NCBI RefSeq assembly: GCF_026213295.1
Contig: NC_079421.1
Coordinates: forward strand, 18,576,059-18,640,058
Source of the DNA: Gadus chalcogrammus
Lineage: Eukaryota; Chordata; Actinopteri; Gadiformes; Gadidae
Length of the DNA stretch: 64,000 nt
Reading direction: 5' to 3'
In this document: in pieces, positions 50,621 to 63,879 of the stretch
Layout: every line of letters starts with the position of its first letter
How positions within the stretch are numbered: the stretch's first letter is position 1
Made by a program: the position numbers and the translations under genes
The notes under the pieces: generated by a model
Database searches by the model: none
Seen by the model: only the letters and a program-made list of their open reading frames with translations
Told to the model about the DNA's origin: nothing

Positions 50621-53278
50621 ACATAAGGGGTAATACAGTTGTTTTTTATTGGTCGTCATGAAAAAAAACATAAGGGTTAAAAAAATCATAACTGTTGTTT
50701 TTTATTGGTCGTCATGAAAAAAAACACAAGGGGTAACACTGTCGTTTTTTATTGGTCGTCTTGAAAAAAAACATAATGGGTAACTTTGTTGTCTTTGTCA
50801 AATAATATAAGGGGTAACACTGTCTTATTTTATTGGTCGTAATGAAAAAAAACATATAAAAAAAAAAAAAATGTCCTTCTCAAATAAAATATAAGGGGTA
50901 TCACTGTTGTTTTTCATCAGTCATCATGGGAAAAAAACATAAGGGGTAACACTGTCGATATTTATTGGTCGTCATGAAAAAAACCACAAGGGGTAACACT
51001 GTTGTTTTTTATTGGTCGTCATGAAAAAAACCACAAGGGTTGAAAAAAACCATAACTATTGTTTTTTATTGGTCGTCATGATAAAAAACATAAGGGGTTA
51101 CACTGTTGTTTTTTATTGGTCGTCATGAAAAAAAACATATGGGGTAACAATGGTGTTTTTTATTGGTCATCATGAAAAAAAACATAAGGGGTAACACTGT
51201 TGTTTTTTATTGGTCGTCATGAAAAAAAACATAAGGGGTAATACTGTTGTTTTTCATTGGTCGTCATGAAAAAAACCACAAGGGGTAACACTGTTGTTTT
51301 TTATTGGTCGTCATGAAAAAAAACATAAGGGTTAAAAAAATCATAACTGTTGTTTTTTATTGGTCGTCATGAAAAAAAACACAAGGGGTAACACTGTCGT
51401 TTTTTATTGGTCGTCATGAAAAAAAACATAAGGGGTAACACTGTTGTTTTTTGTTGGTCGTCATGAAAAAAAACATAAGGGGTAACACTGTTGTTTTTTA
51501 TTGGTCGTCATGAAAAGAAACATAAGGGGTAACACTGTTGTTTTTTTATTGGTCGTCATGAAAAAAAACATAAGGGGTAATACTGTTGTTTTTCATTGGT
51601 CGTCATGAAAAAAAACACAAGGGGTAACACTGTCGTTTTTTATTGGTCGTCTTGAAAAAAAACATAATGGGTAACTTTGTTGTCTTTGTCAAATAATATA
51701 AGGGGTAACACTGTCTTATTTTATTGGTCGTAATGAAAAAAAACATATAAAAAAAATAAATGTCCTTCTCAAATAAAATATAAGGGGTATCACTGTTGTT
51801 TTTCATCAGTCATCATGGGAAAAAAACATAAGGGGTAATACTGTCGATATTTATTGGTCGTCATGAAAAAAACCACAAGGGGTAACACTGTTGTTTTTTA
51901 TTGGTCGTCATGAAAAAAACCACAAGGGTTGAAAAAAACCATAACTATTGTTTTTTATTGGTCGTCATGATAAAAAACATAAGGGGTTACACTGTTGTTT
52001 TTTATTGGTCGTCATGAAAAAAAACATATGGGGTAACAATGGTGTTTTTTATTGGTCATCATGAAAAAAAACATAAGGGGTAACACTGTTGTTTTTTATT
52101 GGTCGTCATGAAAAAAAACATAAGGGGTAATACTGTTGTTTTTCATTGGTCGTCATGAAAAAAACCACAAGGGGTAACATTGTTGTTTTTTATTGGTCGT
52201 CATGAAAAAAAACATAAGGGTTAAAAAAATCATAACTGTTGTTTTTTATTGGTCGTCATGAAAAAAAACACAAGGGGTAACACTGTCGTTTTTTATTGGT
52301 CGTCATGAAAAAAAACATAAGGGGTAACACTGTTGTTTTTTGTTGGTCGTCATGAAAAAAAACATAAGGGGTAACACTGTTGTTTTTTATTGGTCGTCAT
52401 GAAAAGAAACATAAGGGGTAACACTGTTGTTTTTTTATTGGTCGTCATGAATAAAAACATAAGGGGTAATACTGTTGTTTTTTATTGGTCTTCTTGAAAA
52501 AAAACATAATGGGTAACTTTGTTGTTTTTGTCAAATAATATAAGGGGTAACACTGTCGTATTTTATTGGTCGTAATGAAAAAAAACATATAAAAAAAAAA
52601 AAATGTCCTTCTCAAATAAAATATAAGAGGTATCACTGTTGTTTTTCATCAGTCATCAGGGGAAAAAAACATAAGGGGTAACACTGTCGATATTTATTGG
52701 TCGTCATGAAAAAAAACACAAGGCGTAACACTGTTGTTTTTTAAAAAAAACATAAGGGGTAATACTGTTGTTTTTTATTGGTCGTCATGAAAAAAAACAT
52801 AAGGGGTAACACTGTTGTTTTTTTAAAAAAACATAAGGGGTAATACTGTTGTTTTTTATTGGTCGTCATGAAAAAAAACACAAGGGGTAACAATCTTGTT
52901 TTTTATTGGTCGTCATGAAAAAAAACATAAGGGGTAACACTGTTGTTTTTCGTTGGTCGTCATGAAAGAAAACATAAGGGGTAACACTGTTGTTTTTTAT
53001 TGGTCGGCATGTAAAAAAACATAATTTTTTATTGGTCGTTATGAAAAAAAACATAATGGGTAACACTGTCGATATTTATCAATTAAAACATAGGGGGTAA
53101 CACTGTCGTTTTTATCAAATGAAACATGAGGGGTGACACTGTTGTTTTTTATTGGTCGTCAGTGTAACTGGTCGTCAGTGTAACTGGTCGTCAGTGTAAC
53201 TGTAACTGTGTAACTGGAGGGAGGTCTGGAGTAGGCCTAACTCTGCCATTTAAATTGTTAATATATATTGTATATTTT

Positions 53279-53408
53279 GTGGTGGCAGTAGCTCAGGTGG
53301 TAGAGCGGGTTTGCTGGTAACCTGAAGGTTGTTGGTTCGATCCCCGGCTTCACCAAGCAGAGTATCTAGGTGTCTTTGACAAAGCACCTAACCCTGACTG
53401 ATGTCGTG
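53279..53408 (+). mobile_element. tRNA-derived SINE-like copy 3 (3' truncated)
   Basis: Same head, tail and junctions as copies 1 and 2, with a few substitutions (GTGGTGGCAGTAGC start, GGTTTGCTGG). Confidence 0.8.
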
Positions 53409-55291
53409 ACATAAGGGGTAACACAGTTGTTTTTTATTGGTCGTCATGAAAAAAAACATAAGGGTTAAAAAAATCATAACTGTTGTTTTTTATTGGTCGT
53501 CATGAAAAAAAACACAAGGGGTAACACTGTCGTTTTTTATTGGTCGTCATGAAAAAAAACATAAGGGATAACACTGTTGTTTTTTGTTGGTCGTCATGAA
53601 AAAAAAAAATAAGGGGTAACACTGTTGTTTTTTATTGGTCGTCATGAAAAGAAACATAAGGGGTAACACTGTTGTTTTTTATTGGTCGTCTTGAAAAAAA
53701 ACATAATGGGTAACTTTGTTGTCTTTGTCAAATAATATAAGGGGTAACACTGTCGTATTTTATTGGTCGTAATGAAAAAAAACATATAAAAAAAAAAAAA
53801 TGTCCTTCTCAAATAAAATATAAGGGGTATCACTGTTGTTTTTCATCAGTCATCATGGGAAAAAAACATAAGGGGGAACACTGTCGATATTTATTGGTCG
53901 TCATGAAAAAACACACAAGGGGTAACACTGTTGTTTTTTATTGGTCGTCATGAAAAAAAACATAAGGGGTAACACTGTTGTTTTTTAAAAAAAACATAAG
54001 GGGTAATACTGTTGTTTTTTATTGGTCGTCATGAAAAAAACCACAAGGGGTAACACCTTGATACCACAGTTGTTTTTTATTGGTCGTCATGAAAAAAAAC
54101 ATAAGGGTTAAAAAAATCATAACTGTTGTTTTTTATTGGTCGTCATGAAAAAAAACACAAGGGGGTCACTGTTGTTTTTTGTTGGTCGTCATGAAAAAAA
54201 ACATAAGGGGTAACACTGTTGTTTTTTATTGGTCGTCATGAAAAGAAACATAAGGGGTAACACTGTTGTTTTTTATTGGTCGTCTTGAAAAAAAACATAA
54301 TGGGTAACTTTGTTGTCTTTGTCAAATAATATAAGGGGTAACACTGTCGTATTTTATTGGTCGTAATGAAAAAAAACATATAAAAAAAAAAAAATGTCCT
54401 TCTCAAATAAAATATAAGGGGTATCACTGTTGTTTTTCATCAGTCATCATGGGAAAAAAACATAAGGGGTAACACTGTCGATATTTATTGGTCGTCATGA
54501 AAAAAAACACAAGGGGTAACACTGTTGTTTTTTTAAAAAAACATAAGGGGTAATACTGTTGTTTTTTATTGGTCGTCATGAAAAAAAACACAAGGGGTAA
54601 CAATGTTGTTTTTTATTGGTCGTCATGAAAAAAAACACAAGGGGTAACACTGTCGTTTTTTATTGGTCGTCATGAAAAAAAGCATAAGGGGTAACACTGT
54701 TGTTTTTTGTTGGTCGTCATGAAAAAAAACATAAGGGGTAACACTGTTGTTTTTTATTGGTCGTCCTGAAAAGAAACATAAGGGGTAACACTGTTGTTTT
54801 TTGTTGGTCGTCATGAAAAAAAACATAAGGGGTAACACTGTTGTTTTTTATTGGTCGTCATGAAAAGAAACATAAGGGGTAACACTGTTGTTTTTTATTG
54901 GTCGTCTTGAAAAAAAACATAATGGGTAACTTTGTTGTCTTTGTCAAATAATATAAGGGGTAACACTGTCGTATTTTATTGGTCGTAATGAAAAAAAACA
55001 TCAAAAAAAAAAAATGTCCTTCTCAAATAAAATATATCACTGTTGTTTTTCATCAGTCATCATGGGAAAAAAACATAATGGGTAACACTGTCGATATTTA
55101 TTGGTCGTTATGAAAAAAAACATAATGGGTAACACTGTCGATATTTATCAATTAAAACATAGGGGGTAACACTGTCGTTTTTATCAAATGAAACATGAGG
55201 GGTGACACTGTTGTTTTTTATTGGTCGTCAGTGTAACTGGTCGTCAGTGTAACTGTAACTGTGTAGGTTGTTAATATATATTGTATAATGT

Positions 55292-55534
55292 GTGGCGGCA
55301 GTAGCACAGGTGGTAGAGCGGGTTGGCTGGTAACCTGAAGGTTGTTGGTTCGATCCCCGGCTTCACCAAGCAGAGTATCGAGGTGTCTTTGACAAAGCAC
55401 CTTACCCTGTCGCGATGTAATGTCGAATCCAGACATCATGCTGATGCTGGAACCGAGACTTCCAACTCTCCAGCAGAAGCGCCCCAAGGCCATGAAGCGG
55501 CGATAGCCGAGCGGGATAAAATGATGATGATGTA
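55292..55534 (+). mobile_element. tRNA-derived SINE-like copy 4 (longest)
   Basis: The same head, but box A is altered (TAGCACAGGTGG). The body continues through a 3' region not present in copies 1-3 and ends in ATGATGATGATG, a short-repeat tail typical of SINEs. It lies at the right edge of the satellite and is the likely parent of the others. Confidence 0.78.
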
Positions 55535-55898
55535 TACAAAAATATGTTTTGTTTAAAAATGTTCATGTTTAAATGAGAAACAATTGTTTGATTAAATTGT
55601 AAACTTTTTGATTGGATAAAACAAATTATTTCTGATAGATATTTCTTAAATGAGAAACAATTGTTGGAGTGAATCAATATTTTTTTGTTTAGGATTTAAC
55701 ATACGATTTAAATGTATTAACTTCATTCAAAGAATATAATTATACTTGGTGCCAAGTTGTATTATTTTGTTTTTATGAACATAGGAAATATTGTTTGAGG
55801 CAAGCTATATATTTGTCATTGGCTCAAGTTATGTAATATAGATGTGAACCATTACCCTTGTTTTTTTTAATTGGTTCAACAGAAGGCTTTTTCCAGTG
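55535..55898. other. AT-rich spacer inside the element
   Basis: Unique AT-rich sequence with a short direct repeat (AAATGAGAAACAATTGTT near 55571 and 55650). No gene was seen. Confidence 0.6.
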
Positions 55899-56735
55899 CA
55901 TGGTGACAATGGCTGGCTGCCACAGGTCGCTCATTCAGCCATACTTCTGGTTGGTTGCGACCTATTTGCCGCCAAAAGGGTAGCGACGCTTTTATGGTCG
56001 CGACCTAGTCGGTCAGCCTGTCAGAGCCAGCTGCCAGCCGCAGTCAGCGGCCAGTGGCCAGCGGCAGACAGCCGGGTCTGTCGTCGCAGCCAGCCAGCCG
56101 ATACCAGCCAGGCGTCGCAGCCCGTCATTACGTCGTATAATCATACCATCATACTAAAACATACAAAAATGTTAAAATGAAAGAGGCCGATTGCGTCAAT
56201 AAGTTTGACTAAAGAGCAATAATATGACCGTCCGTGGAGAGAATCAAACACTGGCCTTCATGATAACTAACCTAGCATGACTACCGCTGGTACCACTGTG
56301 GCATTGGCTTCATATTATTGCACTTATATTTATGTTTATCACTCTATAACGAAGAACTTTGTGCATAATATACGTTATTAGGCTTAATGACTTTTAACAA
56401 AACAAATAGGCTACATATAATATATAAAATACATTATTTGAATACGCCCCAAATTACAACTAATATATTTTATTGATACTGATAAACCAACGATTTCATC
56501 ATATAAACTGTACTTCAATACGAAATATTAAAACAATATTAGCAATAAAGAGCTGTAGGTATAGCTTTCGCCAGAGAGCATGGCCTACTTCAACTGTCGC
56601 AAAAAAAAACGTTAATAACATGCAAATCAACTGATTATATAGACTTCCTCGCGACCAATGCGACCTACGTCGCGACGCACGTCGTTGGCCACTCAGAGAG
56701 CTAGGCCCCACTGCCTCAGAGGCTGCGATCACACC
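55899..56735 (-). repeat. right inverted arm of the satellite element
   Basis: Inverse of the left arm. The inner end begins CATGGTGACAATGGCTGGCT; the outer end contains GTTGGCCACTCAGAGAGCT. It includes the inverse tRNA-like module (about 56225-56300) and a single copy of the 128-bp block duplicated on the left. Confidence 0.88.
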
Positions 56736-57525
<790 letters not shown>

Positions 57526-57547
57526 ATAGCGAGCTGGTGCGTGATTA

Positions 57548-58265
57548 AAAGTAGCTCAATAGCGTGGGGAAAACACCCCAATCTGGCAACACTGCCTGAA
57601 CGTCCTCCAAAAGTAGCCCAATCCGGCGAGGAAAACCGCCCAATCTGGCAACACGCTCCAGCGTCAACGTAAATCAATGAGACCCACTGAAAACGAAGCC
57701 AGTGTGAAACAAAAACTGTGATTCTGAATAAAGTTTAAATGATATGCAATTTGACCGAGTTACGATGTCCTAGTAATTTTAGTGTCAGAATGGGCCGACG
57801 GCTTCAATGGGACCAATTGTAGAATATGATGGTTTGAAACTAAAACTGTGATTCTGAAGAAAGTTTAAATCATATCGAAATTCCGTTTGGATATTATTGA
57901 AGATACAATTGTGTAGATTTGTTAAATGGTTTGAACGAAGATAAACGGTTGAAAATTGATTTAGTTAAGTCTTAAACAGTTTGAAGTAGCCTACCAGAGG
58001 ACGGCTCTGCCGTCCTCCCATTGACTCCCATGTTAAAAAAAGATAATATTTTAAAAGTAGAATATCTATATATATAGTATAAAATATTTAAAAAATCTGA
58101 AAAGAAGCGCGCGATTCCAAGCTATTCTTAATATTTTAAAATTTGAATGGAGTCTCTAGGTGAAAAATTGAGGAAGTAGATGGGTCCCAAAGTTTGTAGA
58201 GAATAATAAAGAAAGAAAGAATAAAACTTATGAAGAACAATAGTTGAGCGCTGCATGCAGCACTC
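57548..58265. repeat. dispersed repeat cluster with internal direct repeats
   Basis: Two direct copies of a block ending CCCAATCTGGCAACAC (57548-57594 and 57609-57654). There are also two copies of AAAACTGTGATTCTGAA followed by AAGTTTAAAT (near 57710 and 57840). A GAGGACGGCTCTGCCGTCCT palindrome lies near 57996. The region looks like a non-coding mobile element family, which I cannot name. Confidence 0.5.
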
Positions 58266-59385
58266 ACCTAATTATCTTACAAATTCAACCTTCTAAAGCA
58301 ACGGACAAAAGTTTACATTTGTATTTTTACATCAGTGCTCTGCCATAACTAGTATTGTTTCATTGTAAGCATGGCTATTTTGTGAATAGTGATGAAAGCC
58401 TGAACTGGCAAAGGCAGTCTGGCTAACCTCAAGGGCCATTTCAAGTACGCTTCCCCGACCAAACAAAGTATTTGCGCTTTTCTTAAAGGAATTGTAGATG
58501 AAGCGAGCGGCTGGCTGAAACATTTCTTATTCTAAAAATATTCTCTGCATCACATGTCTATCTGGTTTTCTTTAAAAGGAATGGCATGGTAGCTCTGCAA
58601 TAATCAAAAATGTATGCGTTGATGTCAACATTTGAACTCGGTTTAGATTCCATTTGATTTCTCTGTCGTTCCTGCATTAATATTACATTCAGCTCGAGCC
58701 GAGAATACTTTTTTTCTTTTTTGGTCCCTGTTGGGTAGCAACTAACGACAAACCTCACCGAGCTTCTAAACACTCAATTGTAGTTCCACTCCCCACAAAC
58801 AAAATAGTAAAACTGTTTTCCTCTCTGTGTAAACAATACTCAGGACTTCCTTGATGCACAAAGGGGGATATGGGACACAGACGTTGATTGTCCACGCCTC
58901 CAATGGGTTTTCTCAATGAGGTAACCGAACACCCACCGTGCCAGGCTGACATGGAACAGGGGCTGGCGTTTGGGCAGAGGGGGGGGGGGGGGGGGTGCAT
59001 GCTGCCAATACAGCCGCGCAGGACGTTATATAAAAGCAAAGTGACAATAATTACTCCAACACCCCGTTTGCATAACTCATGGAGTACAGTGACCGGGAAA
59101 CAATTAAGCGACCGTAGGTGGTAAGTTGACACTCGTTGAATGGGTTGTTCCCGTGGCCGGTCTAATGGCCGACGACTCCTAACCCAAGCAGTCCATTAAC
59201 AACCAATTAACTCCCTATTAATATTTTACCAGACAGTGCCCCTCATCCTGACGTGTTTTAAGGGGCTTTTCCCAGGAGTGTTTGAACATGAGCGGCTTTT
59301 AGCGCAGCATAAAGAGGTCTGTGTAATGGGCTGGAGGAGAAGGAGTGGCAACATGATAGCACTGAAAGCAAAGGGAAGAGAGAGG

Positions 59386-59514
<129 letters not shown>

Positions 59515-60843
59515 AGAGAGAGAAGGAGACAGAGAAGGAGACAGACTTTTGCAGCTGGCCTGTTTCGTGCTAAGCCAGCCTTGGCAAGTTGGGCCAAGTA
59601 GACTAGGTAAAATGGTATGCTGTATTTAGGAAATCCATGTTACACAGCTCAGTCACAAGACTTGACACGAATACGAGCCATGTGCTCTGTGTTCGACACA
59701 CGTTGCAGTATGCACAAGGCCCCGACTCAGTGAATAATTAGGATTTATTTTTTCGGTCTCGCTTTGTTTACCCAAAATGGCGGTTTAATGTCAGTTGGCC
59801 TTTTCGGGCCTCGACTCCTACCTCTAAGTTACATGCTCGTCACATAAATATGGAACAGGGGCTTAGAGAAGGAATGTCCGTTCGCGGGCCGTAGTTCTGT
59901 TCTGAACCGTCTGGCGGTGTTTTGTCGAACGGTTCCCGGCTGGGTGGACACTTAAACCTCGGACCGGGGAAACTCCCTGCCATGAGAGAGAAAGAGAGAC
60001 GGACGGGGGAGTCGGAGAGAGAGAGAGGCCATTATGACTCGCCTGGAGCTGCTCCCAGTGGATAGGGCATTTGTCTTCACTCTAAAGTATGATTTATATT
60101 TCCACCAGTCAGAAGGGTTATGTTTGTCACCGCACACTGAAAGAACTCTTGAAAATAGCAGCAGAGGCAGAAAAGCGGCGTGTGGAAGTAGAATAATAAG
60201 AAAAAAGCGGCAATTGGAGATTTTCTAATACAGTCGTCCTGTCTTCCATCTCCTCCCTGAGCTTCCCCTAGCTGCCCCCCCCCCCCCCCCTAGCCTCCTT
60301 GTATAAGATCAATTTCAGTATTTATTAACTTTAGCAGAATCATAAGCTCTCTAAACATTTCCTCTAATTTATCAACAAGCATGTGTGTTGTGGTGGTGAT
60401 TAAGAGAAAGGGGGAGATTAAGGCGGTTGTATCCAGTTCCTTCCACTGGGTGTAGATGTGGGCTTAGATTTCTCCCAGGGCTGCTGATTAACTGTTTTGT
60501 GTGTGTGTGTGTGTCTGTGTGTGTAAGAGAGAGAGAGTGTTGTCTGCATGAGTGTGCTTGTATCATGCGTACGTGCGTATTCTGCATGCACATTTGTATG
60601 CTTATATTTGTGTGCATGCATTCCTGTGTTTCTGTGTTGGCATGTGTCTCTACCTGTTTGTGTGTGTATGCCTGTGTGTGTGTGTGTGTGTGTGTGTGCA
60701 TGTGTGCGTTTTTTTGTCTGCCTGTGCGTGTGTGTGTGTCTGACTGTGCATGTCTGCATGCCTATAGATGTTCGCCTGCCTGTATGTATGTATGTGTGAG
60801 TGTGCGTGCTTGCCATGCGTGTGTGCAGCTATGTGTGTTACCA

Positions 60844-60971
<128 letters not shown>

Positions 60972-61380
60972 CAGGCACGCAGGGCTGAGGGTGCAGTGAG
61001 GAGGAGAGGAACTTCAGAATTTAATTTCCCCCAGCTCCAGATATTACACCCCCGCTACTCTCTGTTTTTATTGGAACTGAGACCAAAAAACACCAAGTGT
61101 TTATGATGCATTAAAACTCAGGGGGTGGGGGGCTGGGGGGGGGTTGGGGGGGGAGAGGGATATGTGTGTGTGTTGGAAGTGGGTGTATGGGGGTATGGGG
61201 GGGGGGAGTAAAGTGGTGAATTGTAAATCTATACGTTTGCCTTAGTCTCAGAGAGGCCATTCATTATTTTAGGGAAGAACGCGTGTGCGTGTTTTATGAA
61301 GACTGATGATTGCCTTTGCATTGCGGAATCCTGTTTATGTAGGACAGCGTTGACGTGGCCTTCTTCGGGGCGGAGAGGAG

Positions 61381-61426
<46 letters not shown>

Positions 61427-61874
61427 GGGGGGGAGAGAAAAAGAATGACGGAACCCCAAAAATCTGGAGGTAGGAGGAGGGAGTTGAGGGGAGGGGAAGG
61501 ATAGGAGGGAGGTGAGTAGGCGAATGTCTGGGGTTGAAAGAATTTTTTCGGCATCAGCTTAATGGCCGTTTGAACACACTGCTGGGCGATGGCACCACAT
61601 TGCGTTAGATTAATTCAGCTTTTTGATGTCCGCCACCTGTTAATGATGTACAAAGGAATAGAGGGAAGCATTCCACCACTCTCGTGGACGATGCAGGCGT
61701 TCTCTGTTCTCTTCTCCCAATTACCCCACAGTAAGCTAGCCGCTAAGTTCTGGATACCTGGAGACACATTAGCCACCTCTAATTAGAGCAGGTATCCTCT
61801 CTGTCAACATAACTGCGGAAAACAGCTGCAATTAGCTTTCTTTTTCTCCCTCTCGCTTTGTTGTTCCCTTTCTT

Positions 61875-61875
<1 letters not shown>

Positions 61876-61970
<95 letters not shown>
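61876..61970. repeat. (TC)n microsatellite
   Basis: A TC run of about 95 bp followed by TC/GCTC-rich decay to about 62070. Confidence 0.96.
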
Positions 61971-61973
<3 letters not shown>

Positions 61974-62511
61974 GCCTCTCACTCTCTCACGCTCGCTCGC
62001 TCTCTCTCACGCTCTCACGCTCCCTCGCTCGCTCCTTCTCCCTCTCTCTCTCTCTCTTTCTCCCTCACTCTCTTGCTGCACCGTCCTCTCCCGCCCCCTG
62101 TCGCTGACCACAACCTTTGTCTTTTTCTCTGCTTACTTTTCTTCTCTAATTTCCTCTCTTCTTTGCCCCCCCCCCCCTCCAAACACCTCTCTCTCTCCTC
62201 CCGCCTCTCTTCCCCTCCCTTTGTGAGTTGTTCTTCTCGTTGGGTTAGAACCCTCCCCCTGCCCCCCTGCCCCCCCCCCGTCCCCGCCCCCCACCAAACG
62301 CCCCCTCCAGATATGGGCCAGTTCATTATATCCATGGCAAGAAGCATGTCCCTAACCCTGCCAGCCTCTGTGGGCCAGCCAAACCCGATGTGACAGCCCC
62401 AGCCACAGCTCTCATTTACAGCCATCACAGGGCAGATTTCCCCTGCGCAGGGTCCAGTCTGCAGCCTGATACACGGCGCCCATAGTCTTGTGAGCGTGCG
62501 TGCGTGTTTGT

Positions 62512-62512
<1 letters not shown>

Positions 62513-62608
<96 letters not shown>
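62513..62608. repeat. (TG)n microsatellite
   Basis: A TG run of about 95 bp with one TATA interruption. Confidence 0.95.
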
Positions 62609-63365
62609 GGGGTGTGCATTGTTGTGTGGATGCACATGTATGGTCGATTGTTTGTGTGGTTTTGTTAGCCTGTGGGTGTGTGATTGTGTGCATGCATGCA
62701 CGCGGTTGTGCGAATGTGTGTGCGTGTGTGCATGTGTTGGCCTGTGTGTCTCCCTGATGGGCAGGGCTTCAGATGAGGAACAGCGTGATTCTATTCTGTG
62801 CCAGTAGTGATCCTTGAAACAATGTGTTATGTGATTACCGGCCTATCCGCTCCCCCTACTTAATGCATTTTGCATACATGGCACTGCTTTCCTCCTCGTA
62901 CCTTTTCCCCGGCGCTGCTCAAGTTCTAAGTGCACGCTTTGCGCAACGCGTCCAATCTTTGTGTTGGTTGCGTGTCGGGGCAACCCTGGGACACGCACAC
63001 ACACTCAGGGAAACACTCGAGAAGAAGTCAAGCCAGCTGCGTGTCTCTCTTCCCTGTCCTGTCTCACCTCACCACTAATATCCTGTATTTTCCATTCCTT
63101 ATTCCTTTACATAAACTCCCCCCCCTGCTCATGTCTACTCCACTCTGTTCTCCTCATCTCCTCTTCCCCTGTTTCCTTATCTGCTCATCTGCGCTCCCCT
63201 CATCTGATCTCCAATAGCCGTCTCCCCTCTCCTCTCCAGCCATCCCTCCTCTCCGCCTTTCTAAATATTGTCCTTGTAGCCATAGCCCCGGGCTTCGGTT
63301 TTTGTGTCACACCGCAAAGGTCAACCCACGCACGCATGTGCATAGACACAGAGCACACAGGCACA

Positions 63366-63510
<145 letters not shown>

Positions 63511-63800
63511 GCGCTCGCTCCTTTACACAGTTTTTCAAATAATATCCGTGACAGCCCTTAGAGGGACTGATTGTTTTACGGGAATTCATGTCACAGGTCA
63601 AATGATTGAATTATTAATGGAAGCTGCAGTGCAATAACAATCTGGTCGTGTCTATTGTGATTCCGACGTGATACTCTCTGGCCCATTTAAGCCTAACTTG
63701 ATACTACCATGTTACGATCCAAATCCAATAACGTCGACTCTGCAAAATATTGTTTCTCCTTCTCCTCCTCCTCCTCCTCTATTGTTTCATCTGCGGGAGC

Positions 63801-63879
63801 TACCAGACGCTCGCAGCCTCACAATGGAGGATATTAGCGGGGTGTATCGACTGCTCAGCCCCAACCCCAAGGACGCAGC
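63801..63879 (+). CDS. possible exon of an unidentified gene
   Basis: A CT-rich tract (63755-63790) precedes a candidate AG, and the open frame then contains MEDISGVYRLLSPNPKDAA before a GTAGGT donor-like site. The bases around ATG at 63824 (ACAATGG) could equally be a translation start. I do not recognise the peptide, and no second exon is in the window. It could be the first exon of the next gene in the block or chance. Confidence 0.22.

Larger units (their letters stand above)
42250..55230. repeat. 47-bp satellite array, about 13 kb
   Basis: The commonest unit reads AAGGGGTAACACTGTTG, then TTTTTTATTGGTCGTCATG, then AAAAAAAACAT, 47 bp in all; the tract has room for roughly 250-300 units. 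Variant units (TGTCGATATTTATCAAATAA, TTTGTTGTCTTTGTCAAATA, short A-rich fusions) recur in fixed combinations, so the array is built of larger composite blocks. On the minus strand it yields many spurious short frames. The first degenerate unit may be near 41783. Confidence 0.95.
40400..56735. mobile_element. giant inverted-repeat element enclosing a satellite array
   Basis: A roughly 16.3-kb unit: a left arm (40400-41484), a unique and promoter-like zone (41485-42250), about 13 kb of 47-bp satellite (to about 55230), a SINE-like sequence, a 350-bp unique zone and an inverted right arm (55899-56735). No transposase, integrase or reverse transcriptase frame was found; the open frames inside are satellite artefacts. 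The plan resembles foldback (FB/Galileo-like) elements, whose long inverted arms carry tandem repeats, but I cannot assign a superfamily. Exact outer ends and the target duplication were not resolved; weak similarity between the arms may extend outward to about 40345 and 56775. Confidence 0.75.

Noticed and set aside
42610..55138. Repeated minus-strand open frames of 60-90 codons rich in Phe, Tyr, Asn and Lys across the 43-55 kb region
   Set aside because: They are translations of the 47-bp satellite. The frames follow repeat length, have no start context or splice signals and resemble no protein family.
42250..55230. CRISPR-like look of regular repeats
   Set aside because: The units are contiguous and drift in sequence, with no constant repeat alternating with unique spacers, and the DNA is vertebrate.
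62015..62701. Minus-strand frame of 228 codons
   Set aside because: Made mostly of CA/TG and TC repeat translation (His-Thr and Arg-Glu runs). The middle has no recognisable domain.
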